This document shows positions 1-9,166 of a stretch of 29,577 nucleotides of DNA, one piece after another. Numbering within the stretch: position 1 is the first letter of the stretch; every line of letters begins with the position of its first letter. Made by a program: the position numbers and the translations under genes. The stretch is from JANOAR01 sp031411235. GTDB taxonomy: Bacteria; Verrucomicrobiota; Verrucomicrobiia; Verrucomicrobiales; Verrucomicrobiaceae. The stretch is from NCBI GenBank assembly GCA_031411235.1, contig JANOAR010000160.1, forward strand, positions 1 through 29,577, read 5' to 3'. The notes beneath the pieces are model-generated. The model saw only the letters and a list, made by a program, of their open reading frames with translations, had not been told where the DNA came from and did no database searches.

Positions 1-2330
1 GTGCCAGCCATATTTCACAGGCCATCCAGGCTCTCGGTGGTTCGGTGAATGCCTACACCTCTTTCAATCGCACGGTGTACTACATCGAGGGGCTCTCGGC
101 CAATGCGGAAGGCTACATGGAAATCCTCGCCGACATGGCCCAACGCTCCAAGTTTGCCCCTGATGAACTGGCTCGCGAAAAGGATGTGATCCGCCGCGAA
201 ATGGCCATGGACAATGACGACGCAGGCTCGGCGGCCCAGCATCTCATGCAGGCTACGGCCTTCAAAAAGCACCCGATGCGCCACCCCGTCATTGGCTACC
301 GCGAAGTCTTCGATCAAGTGGGCCACCTCGATCTGCTCGCCTTTGTGAAGCGCCACTACGCGCCGAATAACTGCTTCCTCGTCGTCACGGGTGCGGTCGA
401 TACAGATGCCATACTCGCTGCGGCAAAGACCCACTTCGGCACCTGGCAGCGCCAGCCCTATGAGCCCGTGATGCTGCCCATCGAGCCCCCCCAGCGCAGC
501 GCTCGCGAAGCACGCCGCACCTTTCCCACCGAGCTGACCAAAGTAGCCATTGGCTGGCCCATCCCTGGCGACTCCCACGAGGACAAGCCCGTGCTCGATG
601 TGCTGGCCTTCCTGCTGGGCAGTGGGCGCAGTTCCAGGCTCTTCCGCGAACTGCGCGAGAAGCGCGGCATCGCCCACTACGTCTGGGCTGGCGCGTGGTC
701 TTCGGTCGAGTGTGGCCTGTTCAGCATCGACGCCGAATGCGACCCGCCCGATGCCGAAGCCGCGCTGAAAGGGCTGCGCGAAGTCATCGCTGAAATGCAG
801 CGCAAAGACCCTAGCGCTGCCGAGTTGGATAAAGCCGTGCGCAGCACCATCGCGGGGCAACTGCGCTCGCTCGCCACCACGCGTGGCCAAGCCGCCAGCC
901 TGGGCAGCAGTTGGCTAAACATCGGTAGCCTCAACCTTTCGCGTATCTATTTGGAGGCCATTCGCCGCGTCACCCCGGCCCAGGTTCGCGCCGCCGCCAG
1001 TCGTTACCTCGTCGAGCACACGTCGAACCTCGTCATTGTTGAACCCGAAGGCACGGCGGTGAAAGCCAAGGCCAAGGCCAAAACAACCACCCGCGATGGT
1101 ATCGAAACCATCACCCTGCGCAACGGCTTGACCCTGCCGCTGGTGCGCAATCCACGGCTGCCGCTCGTCTCCATTCGTGCTGGATTCCTCGCGGGTGTTT
1201 TATCCGAAACGGATGCCAAAGCTGGCCTCACGCAAATCGCTGCGCAGATGCTGATGAAGGGCACACAAACGCGCAGCGCCGATGAACTGGGCAGCATCCT
1301 CGAAAAGCGCGGTGGTATATTGCACGTCGCGGGCGATGCGCACCGACTCATCCTCGCCGCCGATGTGATGAAGGGCGATGAAGCCCTCGCGCTCGATGTC
1401 ATGGGCGATCTCCTGCGCCATGCCAAGCTACCCGCCGACCAACTCGCTCTGGTAAAAAAACGCCAGCTCGCCAGCATTCGCGAAGAGCAGGAAGACCCGC
1501 TGACGGTGGCCATGCGTCTCGCTCGTCGCCATATCTTCGCCAACACTCCCTTTGAACGCACCGCACTGGGCACAGAGAAGAGCGTCACCGCGATCAGCAT
1601 CGCCGACTGCAAAGGCTTGCTCAAAAACCACATCACCGGTGCCAATGGCGTCGTCACCCTCAGCGGCGACATCGACCCCAAGGCCGTCAAAAAACAGGTC
1701 GAAGCGGCCTTCGGTAGTCTCCCGCGTGGCCAGCGCCATCTCGCCGAGCACCGCTCGCTACCGCACCACGGCAAGGCAGGGAAGTGGCAGCACACGATGG
1801 ATAAAGAGCAAGCTGTGCTCGTCATCGGTTTCCGCACCGTCGGCCTGCACCACGCCGACAGCTATGCCCTGAGTATGATCGACGAAGCGTGTAGCGACAT
1901 GGGCTCGCGCTTGTTCAATCGCATCCGCGAAGAGCTGGGCCTCGCCTACTATGTCGGTGCGCAGAGTTTCATGGCTTATGGTGCAGGAGCCTTTTATTTC
2001 TACGTCGGCACCGATCCGGCGAAGATCGACTTAGCAGAAAAGGAGATGCTCGGCCAGATCGCCGATCTCGCCAAAAATGGCCTCAAAACCGATGAACTCG
2101 AACGCGCGAAGACCACCTGGAAGTCCCAGTGGTTGCGCGGCCAGCAAGGCAATGGAGCCCTCGCCGATGCGGTGTCGTGGGACGAGATCAACGGCCTCGG
2201 CCATCAGCATTTTGAGAAGCTCCCCAGCATCATCGAAGGCGTCACGGCCAAAGAGATCAAGCGCGTCGCGGCCCTGTACTTCAAGGTCAAAGACGCCTTC
2301 GTCGTGCGTGTGCAATCGAAGCGAGCCTAG
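1..2330 (+). CDS. M16 family zinc metallopeptidase, two-repeat form (5' end outside window)
   Basis: The frame is open from base 3, so the gene starts upstream and the first Met in the window (position 45) is internal. Visible are the rest of the N-terminal M16 peptidase domain, its M16_C partner, a Lys/Ala/Thr linker near base 1070 (KAKAKAKTTT), and a second M16-like half ending at 2330. The family (insulinase, PqqL, mitochondrial processing peptidase) uses an HxxEH zinc motif plus a downstream Glu. The HxxEH should lie just before the window, because the 'GGSVNAYTS' strand that normally follows it is at the left edge. The downstream Glu is probably in VIRREM near base 200. The second half has no HxxEH (it reads GLTQIAAQML there), as expected for the inactive half of a clamshell protease. 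It probably degrades peptides in the periplasm, but the signal peptide cannot be seen. Confidence 0.93.
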   Translation, partial: ASHISQAIQALGGSVNAYTSFNRTVYYIEGLSANAEGYMEILADMAQRSKFAPDELAREKDVIRREMAMDNDDAGSAAQHLMQATAFKKHPMRHPVIGYREVFDQVGHLDLLAFVKRHYAPNNCFLVVTGAVDTDAILAAAKTHFGTWQRQPYEPVMLPIEPPQRSAREARRTFPTELTKVAIGWPIPGDSHEDKPVLDVLAFLLGSGRSSRLFRELREKRGIAHYVWAGAWSSVECGLFSIDAECDPPDAEAALKGLREVIAEMQRKDPSAAELDKAVRSTIAGQLRSLATTRGQAASLGSSWLNIGSLNLSRIYLEAIRRVTPAQVRAAASRYLVEHTSNLVIVEPEGTAVKAKAKAKTTTRDGIETITLRNGLTLPLVRNPRLPLVSIRAGFLAGVLSETDAKAGLTQIAAQMLMKGTQTRSADELGSILEKRGGILHVAGDAHRLILAADVMKGDEALALDVMGDLLRHAKLPADQLALVKKRQLASIREEQEDPLTVAMRLARRHIFANTPFERTALGTEKSVTAISIADCKGLLKNHITGANGVVTLSGDIDPKAVKKQVEAAFGSLPRGQRHLAEHRSLPHHGKAGKWQHTMDKEQAVLVIGFRTVGLHHADSYALSMIDEACSDMGSRLFNRIREELGLAYYVGAQSFMAYGAGAFYFYVGTDPAKIDLAEKEMLGQIADLAKNGLKTDELERAKTTWKSQWLRGQQGNGALADAVSWDEINGLGHQHFEKLPSIIEGVTAKEIKRVAALYFKVKDAFVVRVQSKRA

Positions 2331-2403
2331 CCTGGAACGGTAGGCTGTATGGCGCAGCAATGCGCCCATCACCTGTTTGTGTCAGTGACTCGGGCTTGCA
2401 TTC

Positions 2404-2498
2404 GATGGGCAAATGCCATCAACATAGCGAGAGTCGTGCTTGAGGTCATTCAAGCAGGATTTCTGCTGTATGATTCACGAGCATGGGTTTTGCCCATG
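2404..2498 (+). promoter_or_regulatory. Kinase leader region with small hairpins
   Basis: The 202 bp between the M16 gene and the kinase hold short perfect inverted repeats. GATGG/CCATC lies at 2404-2420, AGCAG/CTGCT at 2453-2467 and CATGGG/CCCATG at 2482-2498, the last about 35 nt before the chosen kinase start. No T-tract follows any of them, so they are not clear terminators. No convincing -35/-10 pair was found. They may shape the kinase mRNA leader or be chance. Confidence 0.25.
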
Positions 2499-2532
2499 TC
2501 CATACTCGCGCAGGCTGCTTCCGATCTCGCCT

Positions 2533-5500
2533 ATGAACTCAGAACTATCAGACGCTTCGAAGCTAGACTCTAGTGTCGATGCGATGACTCTCGTAGAGCC
2601 GCAAGTTGAAGCGGCGACCCTCTTAGAACCGCAAGTGGCCGAGGCCAATGCGGAGCGGGCCTTGGTGGCGCTGTTTCTCAGAGACGATGCGGAAAAGCCG
2701 GGAATGATGATCGGGCGCTACAAGCTCCTGGAAGAAATCGGCGAGGGTGGCTTCGGCATTGTTTGGCGGGCCGAGCAGACGGGCGATGTGCGCCGTGAGG
2801 TGGCGCTAAAAGTGATCAAGCCAGGCATGGATAGCCGCGAAATCATCGCCCGTTTCGAGGCGGAGCGGCAGGCGTTGGCGATGATGAATCATCCCCATAT
2901 CGCTCAGATGCTGGAGGGCGGCTCGACGCTGCACGGGCGGCCCTATTTTGCGATGGAGTATGTGAAGGGCCAGCCCATCACACAGTTCTGTGATGAACGA
3001 AGGCTGCCGTTGGAGGCCCGCATCCGCATCTTTGTAGATGTCTGTTCTGCTGTGCAACATGCGCATCAAAAGGCCATCCTGCATCGCGACTTGAAGCCCT
3101 CGAACATCCTCGTGGGCGAGGCAAGTGGGCAGATCGTCGCCAAGGTGATCGACTTCGGCGTTGCCAAGGCACTGGGGTCACAACTCACGGATAAAACGAT
3201 GTTCACCATGGTAGGCACCGCCATCGGCACGCCGCAGTACATGAGCCCCGAGCAGGCCGGAGTGCTGGGCCAGGATGTCGATACGCGCAGCGATATTTAT
3301 TCGCTCGGTGTCATCCTTTACGAACTGCTCACGGGCAGCACACCGATGAAGGTCGAAGACCTGCGCAAAGGTGGGCTGGCCAATTTAAAAGACTGGCTGC
3401 GCGATGCTGAACCCGAGCGTCCCAGCACGCGCATCGTGCATCTGGAAGCACCCACGAAGCAGAAGGTCGCGAGCAATCGTAAGACCGAGCTGCGCAAACT
3501 GCCGCGCGCTCTGCGGGGTGATCTGGACTGGATCGTCATGCGAGCCCTGGAAAAGGATCGCAACCGTCGCTACCAGACGGCGAATGGCTTGGCGCTCGAT
3601 TTGGAGCGCTATTTAAAAGGCGATGCCGTGGAGGCTGGGCCACCCTCGGCCAGTTATCGACTGGGCAAGCTGGCGCAGCGCTATCGAGGTGCCCTCACGG
3701 CGGCGGCGCTGCTGCTCATCAGCGTGCTGGTGGGCGTCGGCTTCACCGTCTGGCAAGCGGTGCGTGCGACCAAGGCTGAGAAGCTCGCCTCGCTGCGGCT
3801 GACCCAAGCCGAGGGAGCGCGTGATGCTGCCGAAGACCTCATCAACGAAGCGATTCCTGGCTTGCGGAAGAGCCTGCTCGCTCTCGGCAAAGTTGAGATC
3901 ATGGAAGACATGGTCGCCGCCGCCGATGCTTATTACAAGAAGCTGCCCGCCGAGTTGGCCAATGAAGGAGCCCTGCGCCACAAGTCATCGCTAGCGCTGA
4001 ATCGAGCCCTCATCGCGGCAGCACTCGGTCGGGATAAGGAGCAAGAAGAGCAAACCATCGAGTCATTGCGCCTCACCGAGCAGCTCGCGGCGCTGCACCC
4101 CGACGAGGAGCAACTGCAAGATGATGCGTGTTACGGCATGTTGACCCTGTGCTACCTCTACAATGACCGCAGCGCGTTCGACCAGCTCGTTAAAACGGCG
4201 GATAACATCATCGTTCGCTGCGATGCCTGGCTGGCGAAGAAACCCGAAAGTCTCTGGTCGCTGCGCTACAAGGTGCTCGCGCACAACCTCGCTGCACAGG
4301 CACTGGTGCGTTACGGGGGCAAGGTGGCGGAAGGGTTCGCCCGCTTCCAGCTAGCGGTGAGCATCACGGCCTACATGCGCAAGGTGGCAGGTGAAACGCC
4401 GGAGGTCTGCGAGGCAGAGGGGATCAACCATTATGGCAATGCCAAGGTGGCCGAGCGCTTGGGGAACTTGACTCTGCGCGTCAAAGAGTATGAAGCCTCC
4501 ACGGCTTCCTTTGCCCGTGCGCTGGAGCTGGAGCTGGGGGATGGCTCCGCTCTGCTGCGCGAGATGTACGTGGGAGCCCTGCATCATGCAGGTGCTGGCA
4601 TTCGCGACCACGGCAAGATAACCAAGGATGAGGAAGAACAAAAACGCGGTGAAGACATGATCCGCAAAGCCTTTGAAGGCCGCGCCAAGCTCGTGGAACT
4701 GGAGCCGGGACGCGCCGAGTGGTGGCGTGACCTAGCCCATAGCTACCATATGATGTCGCTCATCGCCCTGGATCATAAGGACCTCGCTACTGAACTCCAG
4801 TACCGTAAGGACTCCCTGCGTTGCCGCGAGGAGGCCGCCAAGCGCCAGCCGACACGGCCCCTGCTCTTTGATGAATTGGCGGGTGGCTTCTCTGGTCTAG
4901 CTGATGTGCTGGTCAAGCTGGAACCACCCGATTCCACACAGGCGGCTGAACTTCTTCTTCGCGGCCTCGAAGCCTGGAAAAAAGGTGTGGAAATGGCGGG
5001 CATGAAGTCGATAAACAATCGCCAGATCAAGTCGGACATGGATCGTCTGTGCAAGGTCGCCGCGACGAATCCCAAAGCTGCCGTGGCTTGGCTAGCCCAG
5101 GCGCGGCAAACGCTGGAGCCCTTGGTTGGCAAGATCGAAGGCAGCAATGATGTCCTCGCGGCCCTCGCCAAGGTGCTCTCGCTGCAAGCCGAGACACTCG
5201 CGTCGCTGGGACAAAACGAGCCCGCTGCTGAAGCCAAGGCAGCACTTGATAAGCTGACGGGAACGAAAGGGGAGGGCGCATCCAACACCACCGATGTGGC
5301 CAAACTACTCATCGACACCGCGAGCCCTGAATATGATGCCATCAGCAAACTCCCGCCTGATCGCCAGCCTGAAGCCGTGGCCAAAGTGGAAGCTGCGGTA
5401 AAGCGTGCCATACAATTGCTGGAGCCGCTAGTGGCCAAGGAAAACACGCCAGGGCAGCGCTACGAGCTTGGCCGAGCGTGGCTCATACAGGCGCGATTAT

Positions 5501-7221
5501 TGAGGTGGCACAAGCAGTGGCGCGAGGCCCATGACGCTTATTCAAAGACCCTCTCCCTGTTTGATGCCGCTACTCAGGTATCAAATCTCGCGAGCGCAGA
5601 GCAAGAGCTGGGAGACATGCTGCGCGAGCAAAAGGACTACCCCGCTGCCATTGAGCACTACACCCGCGTTGCCAAGATACGCGATGACTTAACGCAGCAG
5701 CCGGGAGCCAGTGCCGACTCTTTCCGGGCGGCAGGCCAGCTCTGGAGCAATTGGCGCACAGCCCTGCTAAGCTCAGGCGATATTGCCGCAGCGCTGAAGG
5801 CCTCGGACGCTGAGTTGCAGCGTTATCAGCGTGCCCACGAGTTGGATCCGAAGCGCAACGACATCATCTGGAGCCTGGCTTCTGGTCTGCTGCAAAAATC
5901 GAGAATCCACGCCCAACTCAAGGATGATGCGGCGGCAATTACGGCCTTGGATCAAAGTATGGCGCACTTCGCAACGCTCCTGCCACAGGAGACCAATTTC
6001 GGCAGACTCGATGGCCTCAATAACTATGCGGGCGATGCATACTCCAAGCTACGCGAGTCAAAAAATTATGCTGGGGCAGAGAAGGCGTTGAAGCTGGTCA
6101 TCATCGTGCGCCAGCGTTTTGAAGCCGTGCGCTCATGGCCAGAGGAGGTGAATAAGTCTTCCATTGATGCGCAGTTGACGATGGTTAGCCTAGTGCAAGA
6201 GCAGGGGCGAATCCCGGACTGTGAAGCCTTGCTCACAGCCGCACTCGAAGCCGCCGATCGCTCGGCCCGGCCCGCCATCATCGCCAGCGCCCATGCGCGA
6301 GCGCGCACTTTTTTCGATGTTCTAGGCCGACATGCCGAAGCCGAGGCGCATATCCGCATCGCCTATGAGACGAGCCAACAGACCGACTTGGGGGCGGTGG
6401 CGCTGAACATCGCAGGCGATTACGCGATGACGCTGCGCAATTTAAAGCGCTACGCTGAGGCCGAGAAGATCGTTATACCCGCCTGGGATATGGCTAGCAC
6501 ACGCACTTGGCCCAATGAATCGCAGCGACTGAGATCGGACTTAGCCAATAAAATTTGCAGCTTGTTCATCACCTGGTACAACGCTGAGCCCAGCGATGCC
6601 CGAAAAATCCAGGCGGTTCAGTGGGCCGAACGCGCCGCCACGACGCTGCCTATGGAGGGCAAGCTCAACGAGGGGGATATAGCGCCAGCATTGTTGGTCT
6701 GGATGTGGCGCATGGCGACCTGGGTGGAGGCTGGCGATGTGGCCGCCTACAAACGCCAGCGCACTAAATTACTCGCTCTGGCCAAAGGTCGCCAGCAGCC
6801 AGACATCTGCAACAGGGCTGCCAAACTGGCTCTGCTACTGCCTGCGGAGGCCGATGAACTCGCGGCTGCCGTAACGCTGGCGGACATCGCTTTTCGTGCC
6901 ATGCCTGTGGGCAAGCCACCGGACGAATTTCACACTTTCAGCCAAGGCTTGGCCCTGTACCGCAGCGGTAAACATGAGGAAGCCCTAGCGGTGCTGCAAC
7001 CTGTGATCAAGTCCGTCGCGTATGATCGCCTGTTCTCCATTCGCAGCATTGCGGCACTGGCTCATCATGCTCTAGGCCAGACGGAGCAAGCTAAAGCTCT
7101 GCTCACGAGCATGGATAAAATGGATGCTCGCGCTCTGGCTTGGCTGAGTATGCCCGCTGATCGTGATGCCGCTGTGTCGAGGGTGCTGCTGCGCGAGGCC
7201 CGGGCAGCGGTGGGGCCGTAG
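2533..7221 (+). CDS. Transmembrane Hanks-type Ser/Thr protein kinase with large C-terminal TPR-like region
   Basis: A 1562-residue protein. The kinase domain spans about residues 62-360 and has all key motifs: glycine loop GEGGFG (70-75), ATP lysine K93 in VALKVIK, catalytic HRDLKPSN (H184, D186) and DFG at 207. It should therefore be active. A single membrane helix lies near residues 387-410 (ALLLISVLVGVGFTVW). The remaining ~1150 residues are helical, Ala/Leu-rich and TPR-like. With one helix, the kinase would be cytoplasmic and the repeat region outside the membrane, perhaps as a sensor. An upstream in-frame ATG at 2440 was rejected: its extra 31 residues are Cys/Pro-rich and unlike the rest, whereas MNSELSD at 2533 leads into a typical acidic N-terminus. 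The gene converges with the FHA/Hsp70 operon, 7 bp apart. Its targets are unknown; the neighbouring FHA protein is a natural candidate partner. Confidence 0.93.
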   Translation: MNSELSDASKLDSSVDAMTLVEPQVEAATLLEPQVAEANAERALVALFLRDDAEKPGMMIGRYKLLEEIGEGGFGIVWRAEQTGDVRREVALKVIKPGMDSREIIARFEAERQALAMMNHPHIAQMLEGGSTLHGRPYFAMEYVKGQPITQFCDERRLPLEARIRIFVDVCSAVQHAHQKAILHRDLKPSNILVGEASGQIVAKVIDFGVAKALGSQLTDKTMFTMVGTAIGTPQYMSPEQAGVLGQDVDTRSDIYSLGVILYELLTGSTPMKVEDLRKGGLANLKDWLRDAEPERPSTRIVHLEAPTKQKVASNRKTELRKLPRALRGDLDWIVMRALEKDRNRRYQTANGLALDLERYLKGDAVEAGPPSASYRLGKLAQRYRGALTAAALLLISVLVGVGFTVWQAVRATKAEKLASLRLTQAEGARDAAEDLINEAIPGLRKSLLALGKVEIMEDMVAAADAYYKKLPAELANEGALRHKSSLALNRALIAAALGRDKEQEEQTIESLRLTEQLAALHPDEEQLQDDACYGMLTLCYLYNDRSAFDQLVKTADNIIVRCDAWLAKKPESLWSLRYKVLAHNLAAQALVRYGGKVAEGFARFQLAVSITAYMRKVAGETPEVCEAEGINHYGNAKVAERLGNLTLRVKEYEASTASFARALELELGDGSALLREMYVGALHHAGAGIRDHGKITKDEEEQKRGEDMIRKAFEGRAKLVELEPGRAEWWRDLAHSYHMMSLIALDHKDLATELQYRKDSLRCREEAAKRQPTRPLLFDELAGGFSGLADVLVKLEPPDSTQAAELLLRGLEAWKKGVEMAGMKSINNRQIKSDMDRLCKVAATNPKAAVAWLAQARQTLEPLVGKIEGSNDVLAALAKVLSLQAETLASLGQNEPAAEAKAALDKLTGTKGEGASNTTDVAKLLIDTASPEYDAISKLPPDRQPEAVAKVEAAVKRAIQLLEPLVAKENTPGQRYELGRAWLIQARLLRWHKQWREAHDAYSKTLSLFDAATQVSNLASAEQELGDMLREQKDYPAAIEHYTRVAKIRDDLTQQPGASADSFRAAGQLWSNWRTALLSSGDIAAALKASDAELQRYQRAHELDPKRNDIIWSLASGLLQKSRIHAQLKDDAAAITALDQSMAHFATLLPQETNFGRLDGLNNYAGDAYSKLRESKNYAGAEKALKLVIIVRQRFEAVRSWPEEVNKSSIDAQLTMVSLVQEQGRIPDCEALLTAALEAADRSARPAIIASAHARARTFFDVLGRHAEAEAHIRIAYETSQQTDLGAVALNIAGDYAMTLRNLKRYAEAEKIVIPAWDMASTRTWPNESQRLRSDLANKICSLFITWYNAEPSDARKIQAVQWAERAATTLPMEGKLNEGDIAPALLVWMWRMATWVEAGDVAAYKRQRTKLLALAKGRQQPDICNRAAKLALLLPAEADELAAAVTLADIAFRAMPVGKPPDEFHTFSQGLALYRSGKHEEALAVLQPVIKSVAYDRLFSIRSIAALAHHALGQTEQAKALLTSMDKMDARALAWLSMPADRDAAVSRVLLREARAAVGP

Positions 7222-7228
7222 TCTGGAT

Positions 7229-7582
7229 TTAGATTTCGCCAAAGAATTTTTCGCGAATCTGGACGATGGCATCGAGCATCGCGTCGGCTTCTTCGCGAGT
7301 CTTGGCATCGAGGCTGGAGGCGGCGCGGTTGTGGCGACGATAGAGCATTTTTAGGCGTTCGCGGACTTGCTCCTTGTTCATCTTGGGCTCGATCTCACAG
7401 AGTTCCTCGGCAGACTTTTTGGCGACAGGTTTGACGGGGGCTTTCTCCTTGGGTGCTTCGCCTTTGGCAGCGGGTGGCGGTGGGGCGGCGGGCGCTGCTT
7501 TATCCTTGGCCGCTGGTGCTGGCGCAGGCTTGGTTGGCTTGCCGAGAGACTTGGAGATGGATTCGAGAACCTTTTTAAACAT
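7229..7582 (-). CDS. Small protein with Pro/Ala/Lys linker and C-terminal helical hairpin
   Basis: A 117-residue protein, last gene of the FHA-GrpE/Hsp70 operon, starting 30 bp after the Hsp70 stop. Residues 1-14 could form a short helix (KKVLESISKSL). Residues 15-57 are a disordered Pro/Ala/Lys tract. Residues 58-117 are predicted as two charged helices, EQVRERLKMLYRRH and TREEADAMLDAIVQIREKF, separated by a loop. The spacing loosely recalls helices II and III of a J-domain, with 'HNR' near where HPD would be, but HPD itself is absent, so a J-protein call is not supported. No signal peptide or membrane segment is visible, so it is probably cytoplasmic. Its position suggests a cofactor or adaptor of the neighbouring Hsp70. 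The function is not recognised. Confidence 0.8.
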   Translation of the reverse strand: MFKKVLESISKSLGKPTKPAPAPAAKDKAAPAAPPPPAAKGEAPKEKAPVKPVAKKSAEELCEIEPKMNKEQVRERLKMLYRRHNRAASSLDAKTREEADAMLDAIVQIREKFFGEI

Positions 7583-7611
7583 AGCAGTGGGGGGCGGCGG
7601 TGGCGTGGACT

Positions 7612-9099
7612 CTACTCGATGCGCATGGCTTTGAGGAAGCTGCTACGGCGTTTCAGTTCGTCGTCGGAGAGGACGCCAGCACCTTTATAGGAGACGGCGA
7701 CCTCACGGGAGCGGCCCGATTGTTTGTCCACGACGAGGGCGCGAACGCGCTGGTTTTCATCGTAGCTGAAGGTGACGGCGACTTCGCAACCTTTGGGACG
7801 GTTGGGCGGGACTTCGAGGGTGATGCGGCCTATGACGTCGATGAATTTGGGGTCGGTATCTTCGCCCTGGGTGATGTCCACTTCGATGATGCGCTCGTTG
7901 TCCTCGGAGGTAATGTACATCTGCGTGCGCGAGCAGGGGATGGCGGTGTTCTTCGGGATGACGATGGAGTTCTGCACGGATTCATCGCCCGTGGCAGCAT
8001 TGTAAACCATAGCGAGGGTGCCGTAGCTTTGGTTGCAGACTTCCTGAATGCGCGAGGATTTTTTGGCAAACAAGGCAGCACCGAGCGCGACACATTCATC
8101 GACGTTGCCGCAGGTTTTTGGCGTTTTACCGAACATTTTTTCGAGCACTTGCTTCACCTTGGGAATGCGAGTGGAGCCACCGACGAGGACGACATGGTCG
8201 ATGTCGGAGACCTTGAGTTTCGCGGAATCCATGGCCTGCTCGACAAGCATGACGGCACGGGTGACCATGCTGCGGATGAGTTTTTCGAAGGTCTCGCGAT
8301 TGAGGTCGATACGGGCGAGACCGCTCTGGTCGTTGCCGATGGTGTCGGAGACGCGTTGCAGCTTGGACAGCATCTTCTTGGCGTCCTCGGAGGCTTGCAG
8401 GGCGCGGCGGCGCTGGCGTTCGTCGTTGTAGAGTTCGGCACCGACTTGTTTCCTGTACTGCTCGGCGTAGGTGGCGAGGAGGATGTCGTCCATGTTGCTG
8501 CCGCCGAGGTGGCGCGAGCCTTCGGAGGTGAGAATGCGGATGTTGTCGCCAGTGACTTCGAGAATGGTGGTATCGAGCGTGCCGCCACCGAGGTCGAAGA
8601 CGAGGATGCGGCCCTGTACGCCCTGGGTGTGGGCGTAATACACGGCGGCGGCGGTGGGTTCGTTGACGAGGCGGCGGATTTTTAAGCCTGCCATTTCGGC
8701 GGCTGCGATGGTGCTTTTGCGGGCGAGTTCGTTGAAGTTCGCGGGGACGGTGATGACAACTTCGGTGATGTCGCCAACGATCTTCGAGCAGTCGCGTTTG
8801 AGCTTGGCGAGGATGAGGGCGGAGATTTCAGAGGGAGCCCAGTCTTTACCGTCGATTTTGACGATGTGCTCAGGGTCGTCCATGTAGCGCTTGATTTGGA
8901 AGATGGTGCGCTCGGGGTCGCCGCCATCGCGGGCGGCGCTGCCGACGAGTTTCACGTCTTCGTGCGAGTCGAAGTACACGACGGAGGGCGTGAGCCGCTC
9001 GCCATCGGCGTTCGGGACGATCTCGGGATTTCCATCTGCCTTGAGATATGCCAGCCCGGAGAGGGTGGTGCCAAGATCTATACCAACGAATTCAGCCAT
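7612..9099 (-). CDS. Divergent Hsp70/DnaK-like chaperone lacking the helical lid
   Basis: A 495-residue Hsp70. The ATPase domain (about 1-350) shows GIDLGTT (6-12), IKRYMDD with K70, TVPANF (P119), DLGGGTLD (169-176) and VGGSTRIP (306-313), so ATP binding and hydrolysis should work. A beta substrate-binding domain follows (about 355-475), then only a short helical tail ending at 495. DnaK is about 640 residues, so the alpha-helical lid is missing. The interdomain linker is also unusual: instead of a hydrophobic VLLLDV-type segment it reads SSRIQEVCNQS. It is the middle gene of the minus-strand operon, 67 bp after the FHA/coiled-coil/GrpE gene. The start at 9099 is fixed by the Hsp70 N-terminal strand. 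This is a specialised Hsp70, not the housekeeping DnaK, and it is probably served by the GrpE-like domain encoded upstream. Confidence 0.95.
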   Translation of the reverse strand: MAEFVGIDLGTTLSGLAYLKADGNPEIVPNADGERLTPSVVYFDSHEDVKLVGSAARDGGDPERTIFQIKRYMDDPEHIVKIDGKDWAPSEISALILAKLKRDCSKIVGDITEVVITVPANFNELARKSTIAAAEMAGLKIRRLVNEPTAAAVYYAHTQGVQGRILVFDLGGGTLDTTILEVTGDNIRILTSEGSRHLGGSNMDDILLATYAEQYRKQVGAELYNDERQRRRALQASEDAKKMLSKLQRVSDTIGNDQSGLARIDLNRETFEKLIRSMVTRAVMLVEQAMDSAKLKVSDIDHVVLVGGSTRIPKVKQVLEKMFGKTPKTCGNVDECVALGAALFAKKSSRIQEVCNQSYGTLAMVYNAATGDESVQNSIVIPKNTAIPCSRTQMYITSEDNERIIEVDITQGEDTDPKFIDVIGRITLEVPPNRPKGCEVAVTFSYDENQRVRALVVDKQSGRSREVAVSYKGAGVLSDDELKRRSSFLKAMRIE

Positions 9100-9166
9100 G
9101 ATGATGAGGGATAAAAGGGGAGGGGGGGACTAACAGGAGACTGGGGGACGGGGCAATACAAAAACA

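Noticed and set aside
2440..2532. N-terminal extension of the kinase from the ATG at 2440
   Set aside because: The 31 residues are Cys/Pro-rich, overlap the hairpin leader and do not look like a signal or domain.
7600..8685. 361-codon plus-strand ORF opposite the Hsp70 gene
   Set aside because: It lies wholly antisense to a clear Hsp70 and its Gly/Asp/Val-rich translation mirrors the reversed codons. Long antisense ORFs over dnaK in GC-rich genomes are a known artefact.
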